A program made the translations under genes and the position numbers. DNA of 64,000 nt, taken from contig NZ_LIPD01000011.1 of assembly GCF_001905545.1 (NCBI RefSeq), positions 249,495-313,494 on the forward strand, in the 5' to 3' direction. The DNA is from Streptomyces sp. CB02056 (lineage in GTDB: Bacteria > Actinomycetota > Actinomycetes > Streptomycetales > Streptomycetaceae). Of this stretch, positions 1-24,580 are shown in pieces. Under the pieces are notes generated by a model. It saw only the letters and a program-made list of their open reading frames with translations, did not search any database and had not been told where the DNA came from. Every line of letters starts with the position of its first letter. The stretch's first letter is position 1.

Positions 1-3000
1 CGCCGAGCCGTCCTCGCCGAGCAGTTCGCCGAGCAGCCGGGCGGCCACCGCCTCCGGGGTCGGGTGGTCGAACAGCAGGGTGCTCGGCAGCCGCACCCCG
101 GTCGACCGGGCGAGCCGGTCGCGCAGCTCCACCGCCGTCAGCGAGTCGAAGCCCTGCTCCTGGAACGGGCGGACCACCTCGATCCCGTCGGCCGTGGGGT
201 GGCCCAGGACCTCCGCCGCCAGGCCGCTCACCAGCTCCACCAGGGAACGGGAGCGCTCGGCGACCGGCAGGCCGGCGAGGGCGGAGCGCAGCGCCGAGGC
301 GGCGTCGTCGGCGGGCGCGGGCCGCTCCTCGGCGCGCTCCAGCTCCCGCACCTCGGCCAGCGCGCCCAGCAGCGGGCTCGGCCGGACGGCGGTGAAACCG
401 GGGTGGAAGCGCGACCAGTCGACCTCGGTGACGGTCACGGCCGTGTCGTCCAGGTCCAGCGCCTGCCGCAGGGCCGCGACCGCGAGGTCCGGCGCCAGCG
501 CGCCGAGGCCCATCCGCCGCAGCGGCCCCTCCTGACCGGCCGACATGCCCTCCCCGGCCCACGGGCCCCAGGCCACCGAGGTGGCCGTCAGGCCACGCGC
601 CCGGCGCTGCTCGGCCAGCGCGTCCAGGAACGCGTTCGCCGCGCCGTACGCGGCCTGGCCGCCGCCGCCCCAGACCCCGGCGACGGAGGACATCAGCACG
701 AAGGCGTCCAGCTCCTGCCCGTCCAGCAGCTCGTCCAGGTGCGCCGCTCCGGTCACCTTGGCGGCGCTGGACGCGGCCAGCGCGTCCGCGTCGAGCTCGC
801 GCAGCGGGCCCATCGCCCCCGAGCCGGCCGCGTGCACCACGGCGCTCAGCGGGCCGAGCCCGTCCAGCAGCCCGGCCAGCGCCGCGCGGTCCGCGACGTC
901 GCAGGCCGCCACCGTGACCCGGGCGCCCAGCGCGGACAGCTCGGCCTCCAGCGCGGCGGCCCCGGCGGCCGCACCGCCCCGACGGCCGGTCAGCACCACG
1001 TGCTCCGCGCCGTTCGCGGCCAGCCAGCGCCCGATCCGGGCCCCCAGCGCGCCGGTACCGCCGGTCACCAGCACGGTGCCGCGCGGCCGCCACTCGCGGC
1101 CCGCCGCGCCACCGGCCGCCCGGACCAGGCGGCGCGCGTACAGCCCGTCCGCCCGGACGGCGGCCTGGTCCTCGCCGGACCCGCCCGCCAGTACCGCGGC
1201 CAGCCGGTCGGCCGCCTTGCCGTCCACCGTCTCCGGCAGATCGACCAGGCCGCCCCAGCGCACCGGGCACTCCAGCGCCGCCACCCGGCCCAGGCCCCAC
1301 AGCTGCGCCTGCGCGGGGCTGACCCGGTCGCCCGTCCCGGCCGCCACCGCGCCCCGGGTCGCGCACCACAGCGGCGCGTCCAGCCCGGCCTCGTCCAGGG
1401 CGTTCAGCAGCAGCACGGTGTCGGGCAGCGCGGCCGGCACCCCGGGCCGCGCCTCCCGCTCGTCCAGGGCCAGCAGGGAGAGCACGCCGTCCGGCTGCCG
1501 CTCCCCGGCGGCGGCCCGCAGCCGGGCGGCCAGCCCGGCGCAGTCCTCGCCCTCGGCCGCCGCGACGGTCAGCACCCGCGCGCCGCGGGCCCGCAGCGCG
1601 GACAGCGCGCCGCCGGTGCCCTCCTCCGTCCAGCCGGCCGGCAGGACGGCCAGCCAGTCGCCGGAGAGCCCGGGCGGGGCGGCCGGGTCGGCGAGCCGCT
1701 GCCACTCGACGCGGTAGCGCCAGGAGTCCAGCAGCGAACGGTCCTGGCGCTCGCGCCGCCAGGAGGAGAGCGCGGGCAGCAGGTCGCCCAGCGAGCGCTG
1801 CTCCTCCTCGGCCAGCCGGAGGCTCGAACCGAGGGCGGCCAGGTCCTGCTGCTCGACGGCGGCCCAGAAGGAGGCGTCCGCCGGGTCGGCGGCGCCCGCG
1901 ACGGGCGCGGCGTCCAGCCAGAAGCGGCGGCGCTGGAAGGCGTAGGTGGGCAGGTCGACCCGGCGCGCGCCGGAACCGGCGAAGAACGCCGCCCAGTCGG
2001 CCCGCACCCCGCGCCCGTGCAGCGCCGCCACGGCGGACACGGCGGTCCGCACCTCGGCCCGGTCGCGCCGCAGCACCGGCACGAAGGCCTCGTCGGCGTC
2101 GTCGCCGTGGTCCCGGCCCATGGCGGTGAGCACGGCGTCGGGGCCGAGCTCCAGGAAGGTGGTGACGCCCTCCGCCAGCAGCGTCTCCACGGCGTCGTGG
2201 AAGCGGACGGTGTGGCGGGCGTGGCGGATCCAGTAGTCGGGGTCGGTGAGTTGCTCGGTGGTGGCGGGTTCGCCGGTGAGGGTGGAGACGATCGGGATGG
2301 CGGGGGCGTGGTAGGTCAGCTCGGTGAGGACGTCGCGGAACTCGTCGAGCATCGGTTCCATGAGCGGGGAGTGGAAGGCGTGGCTGACGCGCAGGTCGCG
2401 GGCCTTGTCGAACTGTGCGGCGACGGCCCGGACTTCGGTGGCGTCACCGGCGATGACAAGGGAGCGGGGGCTGTTGACGGCGGCGATCGAGACCCGCTCG
2501 GTGAGCAGGGGCAGGACCTCGTCCTCCGTGGCCCGGAGCGCCACCATGGCGCCGCCGGTGGGGAGGTGCTCCATCAGACGGGCGCGGGCGGTGATGAGGC
2601 GGGCGGCGTCCGGCAGGGACAGCACACCGGCCACGTGGAAGGCCGCGACCTCGCCGATCGAGTGGCCGGCCAGGAAGTGCGGGCGCACGCCCCAGGATTC
2701 GACCAGGTGGTAGAGCGCCACCTCGACGGCGAACAGCGCGGGCTGGGTCCAGCCCGTACGGTCCAGGAGTTCGCCGCCCTCGGCGATCACCTCGCGCAGT
2801 GGTCGCTCCAGGTGCCGGTCCAGCTCGGCGCAGACCTCGTCGAACGCCGCCGCGAACGCCGGGAATGCCGCGTACAACTCGCTGCCCATGCCCACGCGTT
2901 GGGCGCCCTGGCCGGTGAACAGGAACGCGGTCTTGCCGGTCGTCGCCGCCGTGATCCCGTCGCCCTCGGCCACCGCGGCCAGTCCGGCGGCGAGTTCGGC

Positions 3001-4605
3001 GCGGTCCGCGGCGACCACGGCGGCCCGGTGGGCGAACCGCGCGCGGCCGGTGGCCAGCGAGTAGGCCAGGTCGGTGAGGTCCAGCCCGGGGTCCGCGTCC
3101 AGCCGGGCGCGCAGCCGGGCGGCCTGCTCCCGCAGCGCGGGGACGGTCTTCGCCGACAGCAGGTGCGGGGCGAGCGCGGGCGCCGTCCCGGCCGGCGCCT
3201 CGGCCTCCGGGTCGGCCGGGGCCTCCGGCGCCTGCTCGACGATGACGTGGGCGTTGGTGCCGCTGACGCCGAAGGAGGAGACCCCGGCCCGGCGCGGGCG
3301 GCCGGTCTGCGGCCAGTCCCGGGCCTCGGTGACCAGCTCGACCGACCCGGCCGTCCAGTCCACCTCGGGCGTCGGCTCGTCCACGTGCAGGGTGCGCGGG
3401 ACGGTGCCCCGGCGCATCGCCTCGACCATCTTGATGATGCCGCCGACCCCGGCGGCGGCCTGGGTGTGGCCGATGTTGGACTTCAACGAGCCCAGCAGCA
3501 GCGGCCGTTCGCGGTCCTGGCCGTAGGCGGCCAGCAGCGCCTGGGCCTCGATCGGGTCGCCGAGGGTGGTGCCGGTGCCGTGCGCCTCCACCACGTCCAC
3601 CTCGTCGGCCGCCAGCCCGGCGCTCTCCAGCGCCTGCCGGATCACCCGCTGCTGGGCGGGACCGTTCGGCGCGGTCAGCCCGCTGCTCGCACCGTCCTGG
3701 TTGATGCCCGAGCCGCGGACCAGCGCCAGCACCGGGTGCCCGTTGCGCCGGGCGTCGGAGAGCCGCTCCAGCAGCAGCATGCCGACGCCCTCGCCCCAGG
3801 CCGTGCCGTCCGCGGCGGCGGCGAAGGACTTGCAGCGGCCGTCCGGCGCCAGCCCGCGCTGGCGGCTGAACTCCACGAACCCGGCCGGGGTCGAGAGCAC
3901 CGTGACGCCGCCGGCCAGGGCCAGCGAGCACTCGCCGGAGCGCAGGGCCTGGCTCGCCAGGTGCAGCGCCACCAGCGAGGAGGAGCAGGCGGTGTCCACG
4001 GTGACGGCCGGGCCCTCCAGGCCCAGCGCGTACGCCACCCGGCCGGAGGCCACGCTGCCGGCGCTGCCGTTGCCCAGGTAGCCCTCCACCTCCTCGGGGA
4101 CGGACTGGAAGCGGGCCGCGTAGTCGGCGGTGGCGATACCGGCGAACACCCCGACCCGGCTGCCGCGCACCGAGGTCGGCGCGATCCCGGCCCGCTCGAA
4201 GGCCTCCCAGGAGGTCTCCAGCAGCAGCCGCTGCTGCGGGTCCATGGCCAGCGCCTCACGCGGGCTGATCCCGAAGAACGCCGGGTCGAACTCGTCGGCC
4301 CGGTGCAGGAAGCCGCCCTCGCGGACGTAGCTGGTGCCCGGCGTCCGCGGGTCGGGGTCGTACAGCGCCTCGACGTCCCAGCCCCGGTTGACCGGGAAGC
4401 CGGAGATCGCGTCCACACCCCCGTCGACCAGCTGCCAGAGCTCCTCGGGCGAGGTCACCTCGCCGGGGTAGCGGCAGGCCATGCCGACGATCGCGATCGG
4501 CTCGCGGCCGGCATCCACCAGCTGCCGGTTCTCCCGGCGCAGCCGCTGGATCTCCTTGAGGGAATCCCGGAGTGCCGCGACGACTTCCTGGGGTGCTGCG
4601 TTCAT
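1..4605 (-). CDS. Modular type I PKS, first module KS-AT-KR-ACP, runs off left edge (partial)
   Basis: The reading frame starts at ATG 4605-4603 (upstream GGAG at about 4613-4616) and stays open to position 1, giving 1535 residues with no stop. The first ~33 residues are a charged helical N-terminal docking segment. KS (about 34-460) has DTACSSS near residue 207. AT (about 550-870) has GHSIGE near 651 and HAFH near 744, the malonyl-CoA signature. KR (about 1175-1400) has TGGTGALG near 1181, the catalytic Ser, and a WG...YGAAN stretch near 1311-1323; the Trp, no His at the 146-type position and no LDD motif suggest an A1-type KR giving an L-hydroxyl. ACP has GFDSL near 1486. There is no DH. 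The gene lies 85 bp after the loading PKS in the same direction, so it should provide extension module 4. What follows the ACP lies outside the window. Confidence 0.95.
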   Translation of the reverse strand, partial: MNAAPQEVVAALRDSLKEIQRLRRENRQLVDAGREPIAIVGMACRYPGEVTSPEELWQLVDGGVDAISGFPVNRGWDVEALYDPDPRTPGTSYVREGGFLHRADEFDPAFFGISPREALAMDPQQRLLLETSWEAFERAGIAPTSVRGSRVGVFAGIATADYAARFQSVPEEVEGYLGNGSAGSVASGRVAYALGLEGPAVTVDTACSSSLVALHLASQALRSGECSLALAGGVTVLSTPAGFVEFSRQRGLAPDGRCKSFAAAADGTAWGEGVGMLLLERLSDARRNGHPVLALVRGSGINQDGASSGLTAPNGPAQQRVIRQALESAGLAADEVDVVEAHGTGTTLGDPIEAQALLAAYGQDRERPLLLGSLKSNIGHTQAAAGVGGIIKMVEAMRRGTVPRTLHVDEPTPEVDWTAGSVELVTEARDWPQTGRPRRAGVSSFGVSGTNAHVIVEQAPEAPADPEAEAPAGTAPALAPHLLSAKTVPALREQAARLRARLDADPGLDLTDLAYSLATGRARFAHRAAVVAADRAELAAGLAAVAEGDGITAATTGKTAFLFTGQGAQRVGMGSELYAAFPAFAAAFDEVCAELDRHLERPLREVIAEGGELLDRTGWTQPALFAVEVALYHLVESWGVRPHFLAGHSIGEVAAFHVAGVLSLPDAARLITARARLMEHLPTGGAMVALRATEDEVLPLLTERVSIAAVNSPRSLVIAGDATEVRAVAAQFDKARDLRVSHAFHSPLMEPMLDEFRDVLTELTYHAPAIPIVSTLTGEPATTEQLTDPDYWIRHARHTVRFHDAVETLLAEGVTTFLELGPDAVLTAMGRDHGDDADEAFVPVLRRDRAEVRTAVSAVAALHGRGVRADWAAFFAGSGARRVDLPTYAFQRRRFWLDAAPVAGAADPADASFWAAVEQQDLAALGSSLRLAEEEQRSLGDLLPALSSWRRERQDRSLLDSWRYRVEWQRLADPAAPPGLSGDWLAVLPAGWTEEGTGGALSALRARGARVLTVAAAEGEDCAGLAARLRAAAGERQPDGVLSLLALDEREARPGVPAALPDTVLLLNALDEAGLDAPLWCATRGAVAAGTGDRVSPAQAQLWGLGRVAALECPVRWGGLVDLPETVDGKAADRLAAVLAGGSGEDQAAVRADGLYARRLVRAAGGAAGREWRPRGTVLVTGGTGALGARIGRWLAANGAEHVVLTGRRGGAAAGAAALEAELSALGARVTVAACDVADRAALAGLLDGLGPLSAVVHAAGSGAMGPLRELDADALAASSAAKVTGAAHLDELLDGQELDAFVLMSSVAGVWGGGGQAAYGAANAFLDALAEQRRARGLTATSVAWGPWAGEGMSAGQEGPLRRMGLGALAPDLAVAALRQALDLDDTAVTVTEVDWSRFHPGFTAVRPSPLLGALAEVRELERAEERPAPADDAASALRSALAGLPVAERSRSLVELVSGLAAEVLGHPTADGIEVVRPFQEQGFDSLTAVELRDRLARSTGVRLPSTLLFDHPTPEAVAARLLGELLGEDGSA

Positions 4606-4647
4606 CACAAATCTCCGTACATCAAGCTCAGGTCGGGGCTAGGGGGG

Positions 4648-4683
4648 CGGTGATCCGCGCCGGGTACTCGGCGCGGATCACCG
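4648..4683 (-). terminator. Hairpin between the two left-arm PKS genes
   Basis: A perfect 14-bp inverted repeat (4648-4661 paired with 4670-4683) with an 8-nt loop sits 7 bp after the stop codon of the loading PKS and 43 bp before the next PKS start. There is no T-tract. It could be a partial terminator, an attenuator or an mRNA-processing/stability element between two genes that must be co-expressed. Confidence 0.5.
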
Positions 4684-4690
4684 GGGCCGC

Positions 4691-21619
<16,929 letters not shown>

Positions 21620-21905
21620 GTCAACGGCTCCTTGGGCACGCGGAAACAGCACGGGAGGCTGGGGACTCCCGGAGAACAGAGAGGGGTGACGCATCATTCG
21701 GTATCCCGTGGCAGTCTCGTCCAGCCGTCCGCGGGGGCCGCACCCCTACGGTTCCCCTACGGGCCCTTGTCCCGGCCGGCTCCGCCGCGGGAGAAGGGGG
21801 GTGGTGGTGAGGGGTTGTCCGGCCGTCCGGCCTGCACCAGGCTCGGAGTGGGGAGGACCCGCCGGCGGGGCGAGGACCCCGTCCAGAAGGGACCACCGGA
21901 ACACC
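21620..21905. promoter_or_regulatory. Divergent promoter region (loading PKS / thioesterase) with helical-turn direct repeat
   Basis: This 286-bp gap separates the leftward PKS operon from the rightward thioesterase gene and must hold both promoters. It contains two copies of the 9-mer CCCCTACGG, at 21743-21751 and 21754-21762, exactly 11 bp apart. Direct repeats with an 11-bp period are typical of SARP-type activator sites; no SARP gene is in the window. No clear -35/-10 pair was found. GGAG for the PKS lies at about 21628-21631. Confidence 0.5.
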
Positions 21906-22664
21906 ATGACGCTCACCGACGGCGCGGCCGACAGCTGGATCCGCCGCTTCCACCCGGCCCCGGACGCCCGCGTCCGCCTGGTCTGCCTGCCCCACGCGGG
22001 AGGGTCGGCGAGCTACTGGTACCCGATGTCCGCCGCCACGGCGGCCGGGATCGAGGTCCTCGCGGTCCAGTACCCGGGGCGGCAGGACCGGCGCCACGAA
22101 CCCTGCGTCGAGACCGTCGAGGCGCTGGCCGAGCAGGTCACCGAGGCGCTGCTGCCCCACCGCGACCTGCCGCTCGCCCTGTTCGGCCACAGCATGGGCG
22201 CGGTCGTCGGCTTCGAGGTCGCCCGGCGCCTGGAGGACCTCGGCACCCCGCCGGTCGCCCTGTTCGCCTCCGGCCGCCGCGCACCCTCCCGGCACCGGGA
22301 CGAGGACGTCCACCTCCGCGGCGTCGACGGCATCGTCGCGGAACTCCGCAAGCTGGACGGCACCGACCCGCGGGCCCTGCAGGACCCGGAGCTGCTGCGG
22401 ATGATCCTCCCCGCGGTCCGGGCCGACTACAAGGCCGTCGAGACCTACCGCTACCGGCCGGGGCCGCCGCTCTCCTGCCCGGTCGACGTCCTGGTCGGCG
22501 ACAGCGACGAGAAGGCGACCGTCGACGAGGCCGGGTCCTGGCGCGACCACACCACCGGCGGCTCCGCCCTGCACGTCTTCCCCGGCGGCCACTTCTACCT
22601 GGCCCACCACCAGGGCGAGATCGTCCGCATCGTCACCGACCGCCTGCTGCCGCCGGTCTCCTGA
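21906..22664 (+). CDS. Type II (editing) thioesterase
   Basis: This 252-aa alpha/beta hydrolase has the family's usual length. The nucleophile motif GHSMG is near residues 96-100, preceded by the RLVCLPHAGG stretch (about 18-27) that starts these enzymes. An acidic residue in GDSDE (about 199-203) and GGHFYL with the catalytic His (about 223-228) complete the triad. Such enzymes remove stalled or mis-primed acyl groups from PKS ACPs. The ATG at 21906 is preceded by AAGGGA about 12 bp upstream. It faces away from the loading PKS and probably shares its regulatory region. It is a stand-alone protein and not the chain-releasing domain. Confidence 0.93.
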   Translation: MTLTDGAADSWIRRFHPAPDARVRLVCLPHAGGSASYWYPMSAATAAGIEVLAVQYPGRQDRRHEPCVETVEALAEQVTEALLPHRDLPLALFGHSMGAVVGFEVARRLEDLGTPPVALFASGRRAPSRHRDEDVHLRGVDGIVAELRKLDGTDPRALQDPELLRMILPAVRADYKAVETYRYRPGPPLSCPVDVLVGDSDEKATVDEAGSWRDHTTGGSALHVFPGGHFYLAHHQGEIVRIVTDRLLPPVS

Positions 22665-22703
22665 ACCCGGCGGGGCGCGGCGCGGCCGGTACGTCGCCGT
22701 GAG

Positions 22704-22729
22704 GGCGCCGGGGTTGCGGAGCCGGCGCC
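22704..22729 (+). terminator. Putative terminator hairpin after the thioesterase gene
   Basis: GGCGCCGG (22704-22711) pairs perfectly with CCGGCGCC (22722-22729) across a 10-nt loop, 40 bp after the thioesterase stop codon. There is no U-tract, which is common for Streptomyces terminators. A second short repeat, CGCACC/GGTGCG, lies at 22788-22805. The rest of the 235-bp gap to the next gene shows no convincing promoter. Confidence 0.45.
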
Positions 22730-22899
22730 TCCGCGAGCGGTCCGGGGCCCTTCCCCCGCGCGTCCCAGGAGACTCATTCACCCCCTGCGCACCATCTTGG
22801 GTGCGTTGTGGCGGCTTTGGCCGAAGTTCGCCTCCGGCAGGTCTACGATCTCCCAACGTCGGACCGAACCAAGGCCGTTGACGATCTTTGGGGGGTGAC

Positions 22900-23637
22900 A
22901 TGGGCCTGCTCGGCGATGACCTGCCGTTCGCCCGTACCCTGAGCGCGCACGACCATGAGGCGTTTCTCGCACTCGGAGCCCCGAAGACCTACGCTCCCGG
23001 GCGGCACCTGGTCTCCGAGGGGGACCGCACCACCCACGTCCTCCTGGTGCTGGCCGGCTGGTCCATGGTCTACGTGGCCACCGACCGCGGGGCCACCCGG
23101 CTGGTCCTCGGCCTGCGCGGCCCGGGCGAACTGGTGGGCGAGCTGGCCGCGTTGGACGAGCGGCCGCGCAGCGCGACCGCACAGGCGCTCGGCACGGTCC
23201 AGGCGCTCGTGATCCCCGGCGACCGGTTCCGGCGGTTCCTGGCCGAGACCCCCCGGGTCGGCAGTCAGGTGATGTCCCAACTCGCCTCGCGACTCAGGGA
23301 GTCCGACCGCGAGCGTTCGGCCTTCGCCTCGCTCACCGTGGTCCAGCGCCTGGCCAGGCGCCTCGTCGAGCTCTCCGCCACCGGCGCCACGGCCCGGACG
23401 GCCGACTCCCGTGGCCCCTGCGGCGGTTCGACCGCCGTCGTGCACCTGGCGCAGGACGACCTCGCGGCCACCGTCGGTGCCACCCGCGAAGCGGTGGCCA
23501 AGGCCCTGAAACTGCTCCGCGACCAGAGACTGGTGCGCACCGGCACCCGGATGGTCGAGATCCTCGACCCCGCCCCGCTCCTGCTGCTCGCCCAGGGGCC
23601 GTACGGGCCGGGACCGGGGGGCCGTCCGAACACCTGA
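22900..23637 (+). CDS. Crp/Fnr-family regulator with cyclic-nucleotide-binding domain
   Basis: A 245-aa protein of normal Crp length. Residues about 12-125 form a cNMP-binding beta-roll. The phosphate-binding cassette GELAALDERPRSA (80-92) keeps Glu81, Arg90 and Ser91, matching the cAMP-contacting Glu, Arg and Ser of Crp. After a dimer helix (about 125-160) comes a winged HTH with HLAQDDLAATVGATREAV (182-199). No CxxC oxygen-sensing cluster is seen. The ATG at 22900 follows a GGGGGG tract by 4 nt. It opens the long rightward operon and the next gene encodes a nucleotidyl-cyclase-fold protein, so it may sense a nucleotide made or bound by that neighbour (inference). Confidence 0.93.
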   Translation: MGLLGDDLPFARTLSAHDHEAFLALGAPKTYAPGRHLVSEGDRTTHVLLVLAGWSMVYVATDRGATRLVLGLRGPGELVGELAALDERPRSATAQALGTVQALVIPGDRFRRFLAETPRVGSQVMSQLASRLRESDRERSAFASLTVVQRLARRLVELSATGATARTADSRGPCGGSTAVVHLAQDDLAATVGATREAVAKALKLLRDQRLVRTGTRMVEILDPAPLLLLAQGPYGPGPGGRPNT

Positions 23638-23680
23638 GACCCGAACGCCTGGGACCGGTGTGGAGGGACTCCGGCCCGCA

Positions 23681-23694
23681 TGTAAAGCATCACA
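23681..23694 (+). promoter_or_regulatory. Possible Crp/Fnr-type operator
   Basis: TGTAA-N4-TCACA lies 34 bp before the cyclase-like gene start and 43 bp after the Crp/Fnr gene. The half-sites match TGTGA/TCACA with one mismatch, but the spacer is 4 bp (Fnr-like) instead of the 6 bp of classical Crp sites. The link to the adjacent regulator is a guess. Confidence 0.3.
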
Positions 23695-23728
23695 GACAAC
23701 CCGGCATGCGGCGCCGGATTCTGGCGGC

Positions 23729-24580
23729 ATGTCGAAGACAACCGCGGGGGTGACCGTGCTCGACCACGCAGTCGACGCCGTGTACAAGCTGGTGGTCAGC
23801 GTGGACGTCCGGAGGTCCGGCGCCTACGACGACGCCAGCAAGACCCGGATGCGCCGGCGGCTGTACGCCGTGATCGACCAGGCGTTCACCGAGGCCGCAG
23901 TGCCGGCCGGCGCCGTCCACCGGGAGGACCGGGGCGACGGCATCCTGGCGGCCCTCGGCCCCGGCATCGCGCCGGCCCGGATCCTCGGTGTCTGGGTCAC
24001 CGAGGTGCATGAGCAACTACGTCAGCTGAACGCGGAGTTGGCGACGCGGCTGGGGCTGCGCATCGCCCTGCACGTCGGCCCGGTGACGCACGACGCCCAG
24101 GGCATCAGCGGCCACGCCGTCGACCTCGCCTGCCGGCTCGCCGACGCGGAGGCGGCCCGCCGGCTGCTCGACCGGGACCGGGCCGACCTGGTCGTGGTCG
24201 TCTCCGACTCGCTCTACCGCGAGGTGGTCTGCCACGGCGGCCGTTTCGTCGACCCAGAGGACTACGCCCCGGCCCGGCTGCGCCTCAAGGACGGCGCCAC
24301 ACCGGCCTGGGTCCGGCTGCCCGGCCGGCCCCGGCCGGCACCGCTGCCGGACGACGGGGGGCCGGAGGAGCCCGGCTCCGACGGCCCGCCCGACAACCGG
24401 CCCGCCGGCCCGCCGGGCCCCGGACCGGGTGCGGCGCCGGGCGGGGCGGACGACACCCTCGCGGCCCCGCACGCGCCGGGCGGGGTGTACGTGGGGGGTG
24501 ATGCGTCGAACAACGAAGGCAACGTCTACCACGGGCCGGTGCACATCGGCCGCACCGTCAGGGGGACGTACCGTGCCTAA
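23729..24580 (+). CDS. Nucleotidyl-cyclase-fold protein with C-terminal NVYHGPVHIG motif
   Basis: This 283-aa protein has a class III nucleotidyl cyclase-like domain at about 18-165. Both metal-binding Asp are in place: VSVDVRRSG (Asp26) and DRGDG (Asp70). IALHVGPV (112-119) and GHAVDLACRL (128-137) match the family's RIGIHTGEV and VNxAARL motifs, but the transition-state Asn is Asp132; Arg136 is kept. So it may be a working cyclase of unusual specificity or a nucleotide sensor. Residues 200-250 are Pro/Gly-rich and disordered. The tail (251-283) carries NEGNVYHGPVHIG, seen in variant form in the next protein. The start at 23729 has only a weak ribosome site. The stop overlaps the next gene by 8 bp. 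Related proteins accompany effector genes across actinobacteria (family knowledge). Confidence 0.8.
   Translation: MSKTTAGVTVLDHAVDAVYKLVVSVDVRRSGAYDDASKTRMRRRLYAVIDQAFTEAAVPAGAVHREDRGDGILAALGPGIAPARILGVWVTEVHEQLRQLNAELATRLGLRIALHVGPVTHDAQGISGHAVDLACRLADAEAARRLLDRDRADLVVVVSDSLYREVVCHGGRFVDPEDYAPARLRLKDGATPAWVRLPGRPRPAPLPDDGGPEEPGSDGPPDNRPAGPPGPGPGAAPGGADDTLAAPHAPGGVYVGGDASNNEGNVYHGPVHIGRTVRGTYRA

Noticed and set aside
21620..21697. Upstream ATG (21697) as start of the loading PKS
   Set aside because: No ribosome site before it, and the extra 26 residues do not resemble a ligase N-terminus; ATG 21619 has GGAG at good distance.
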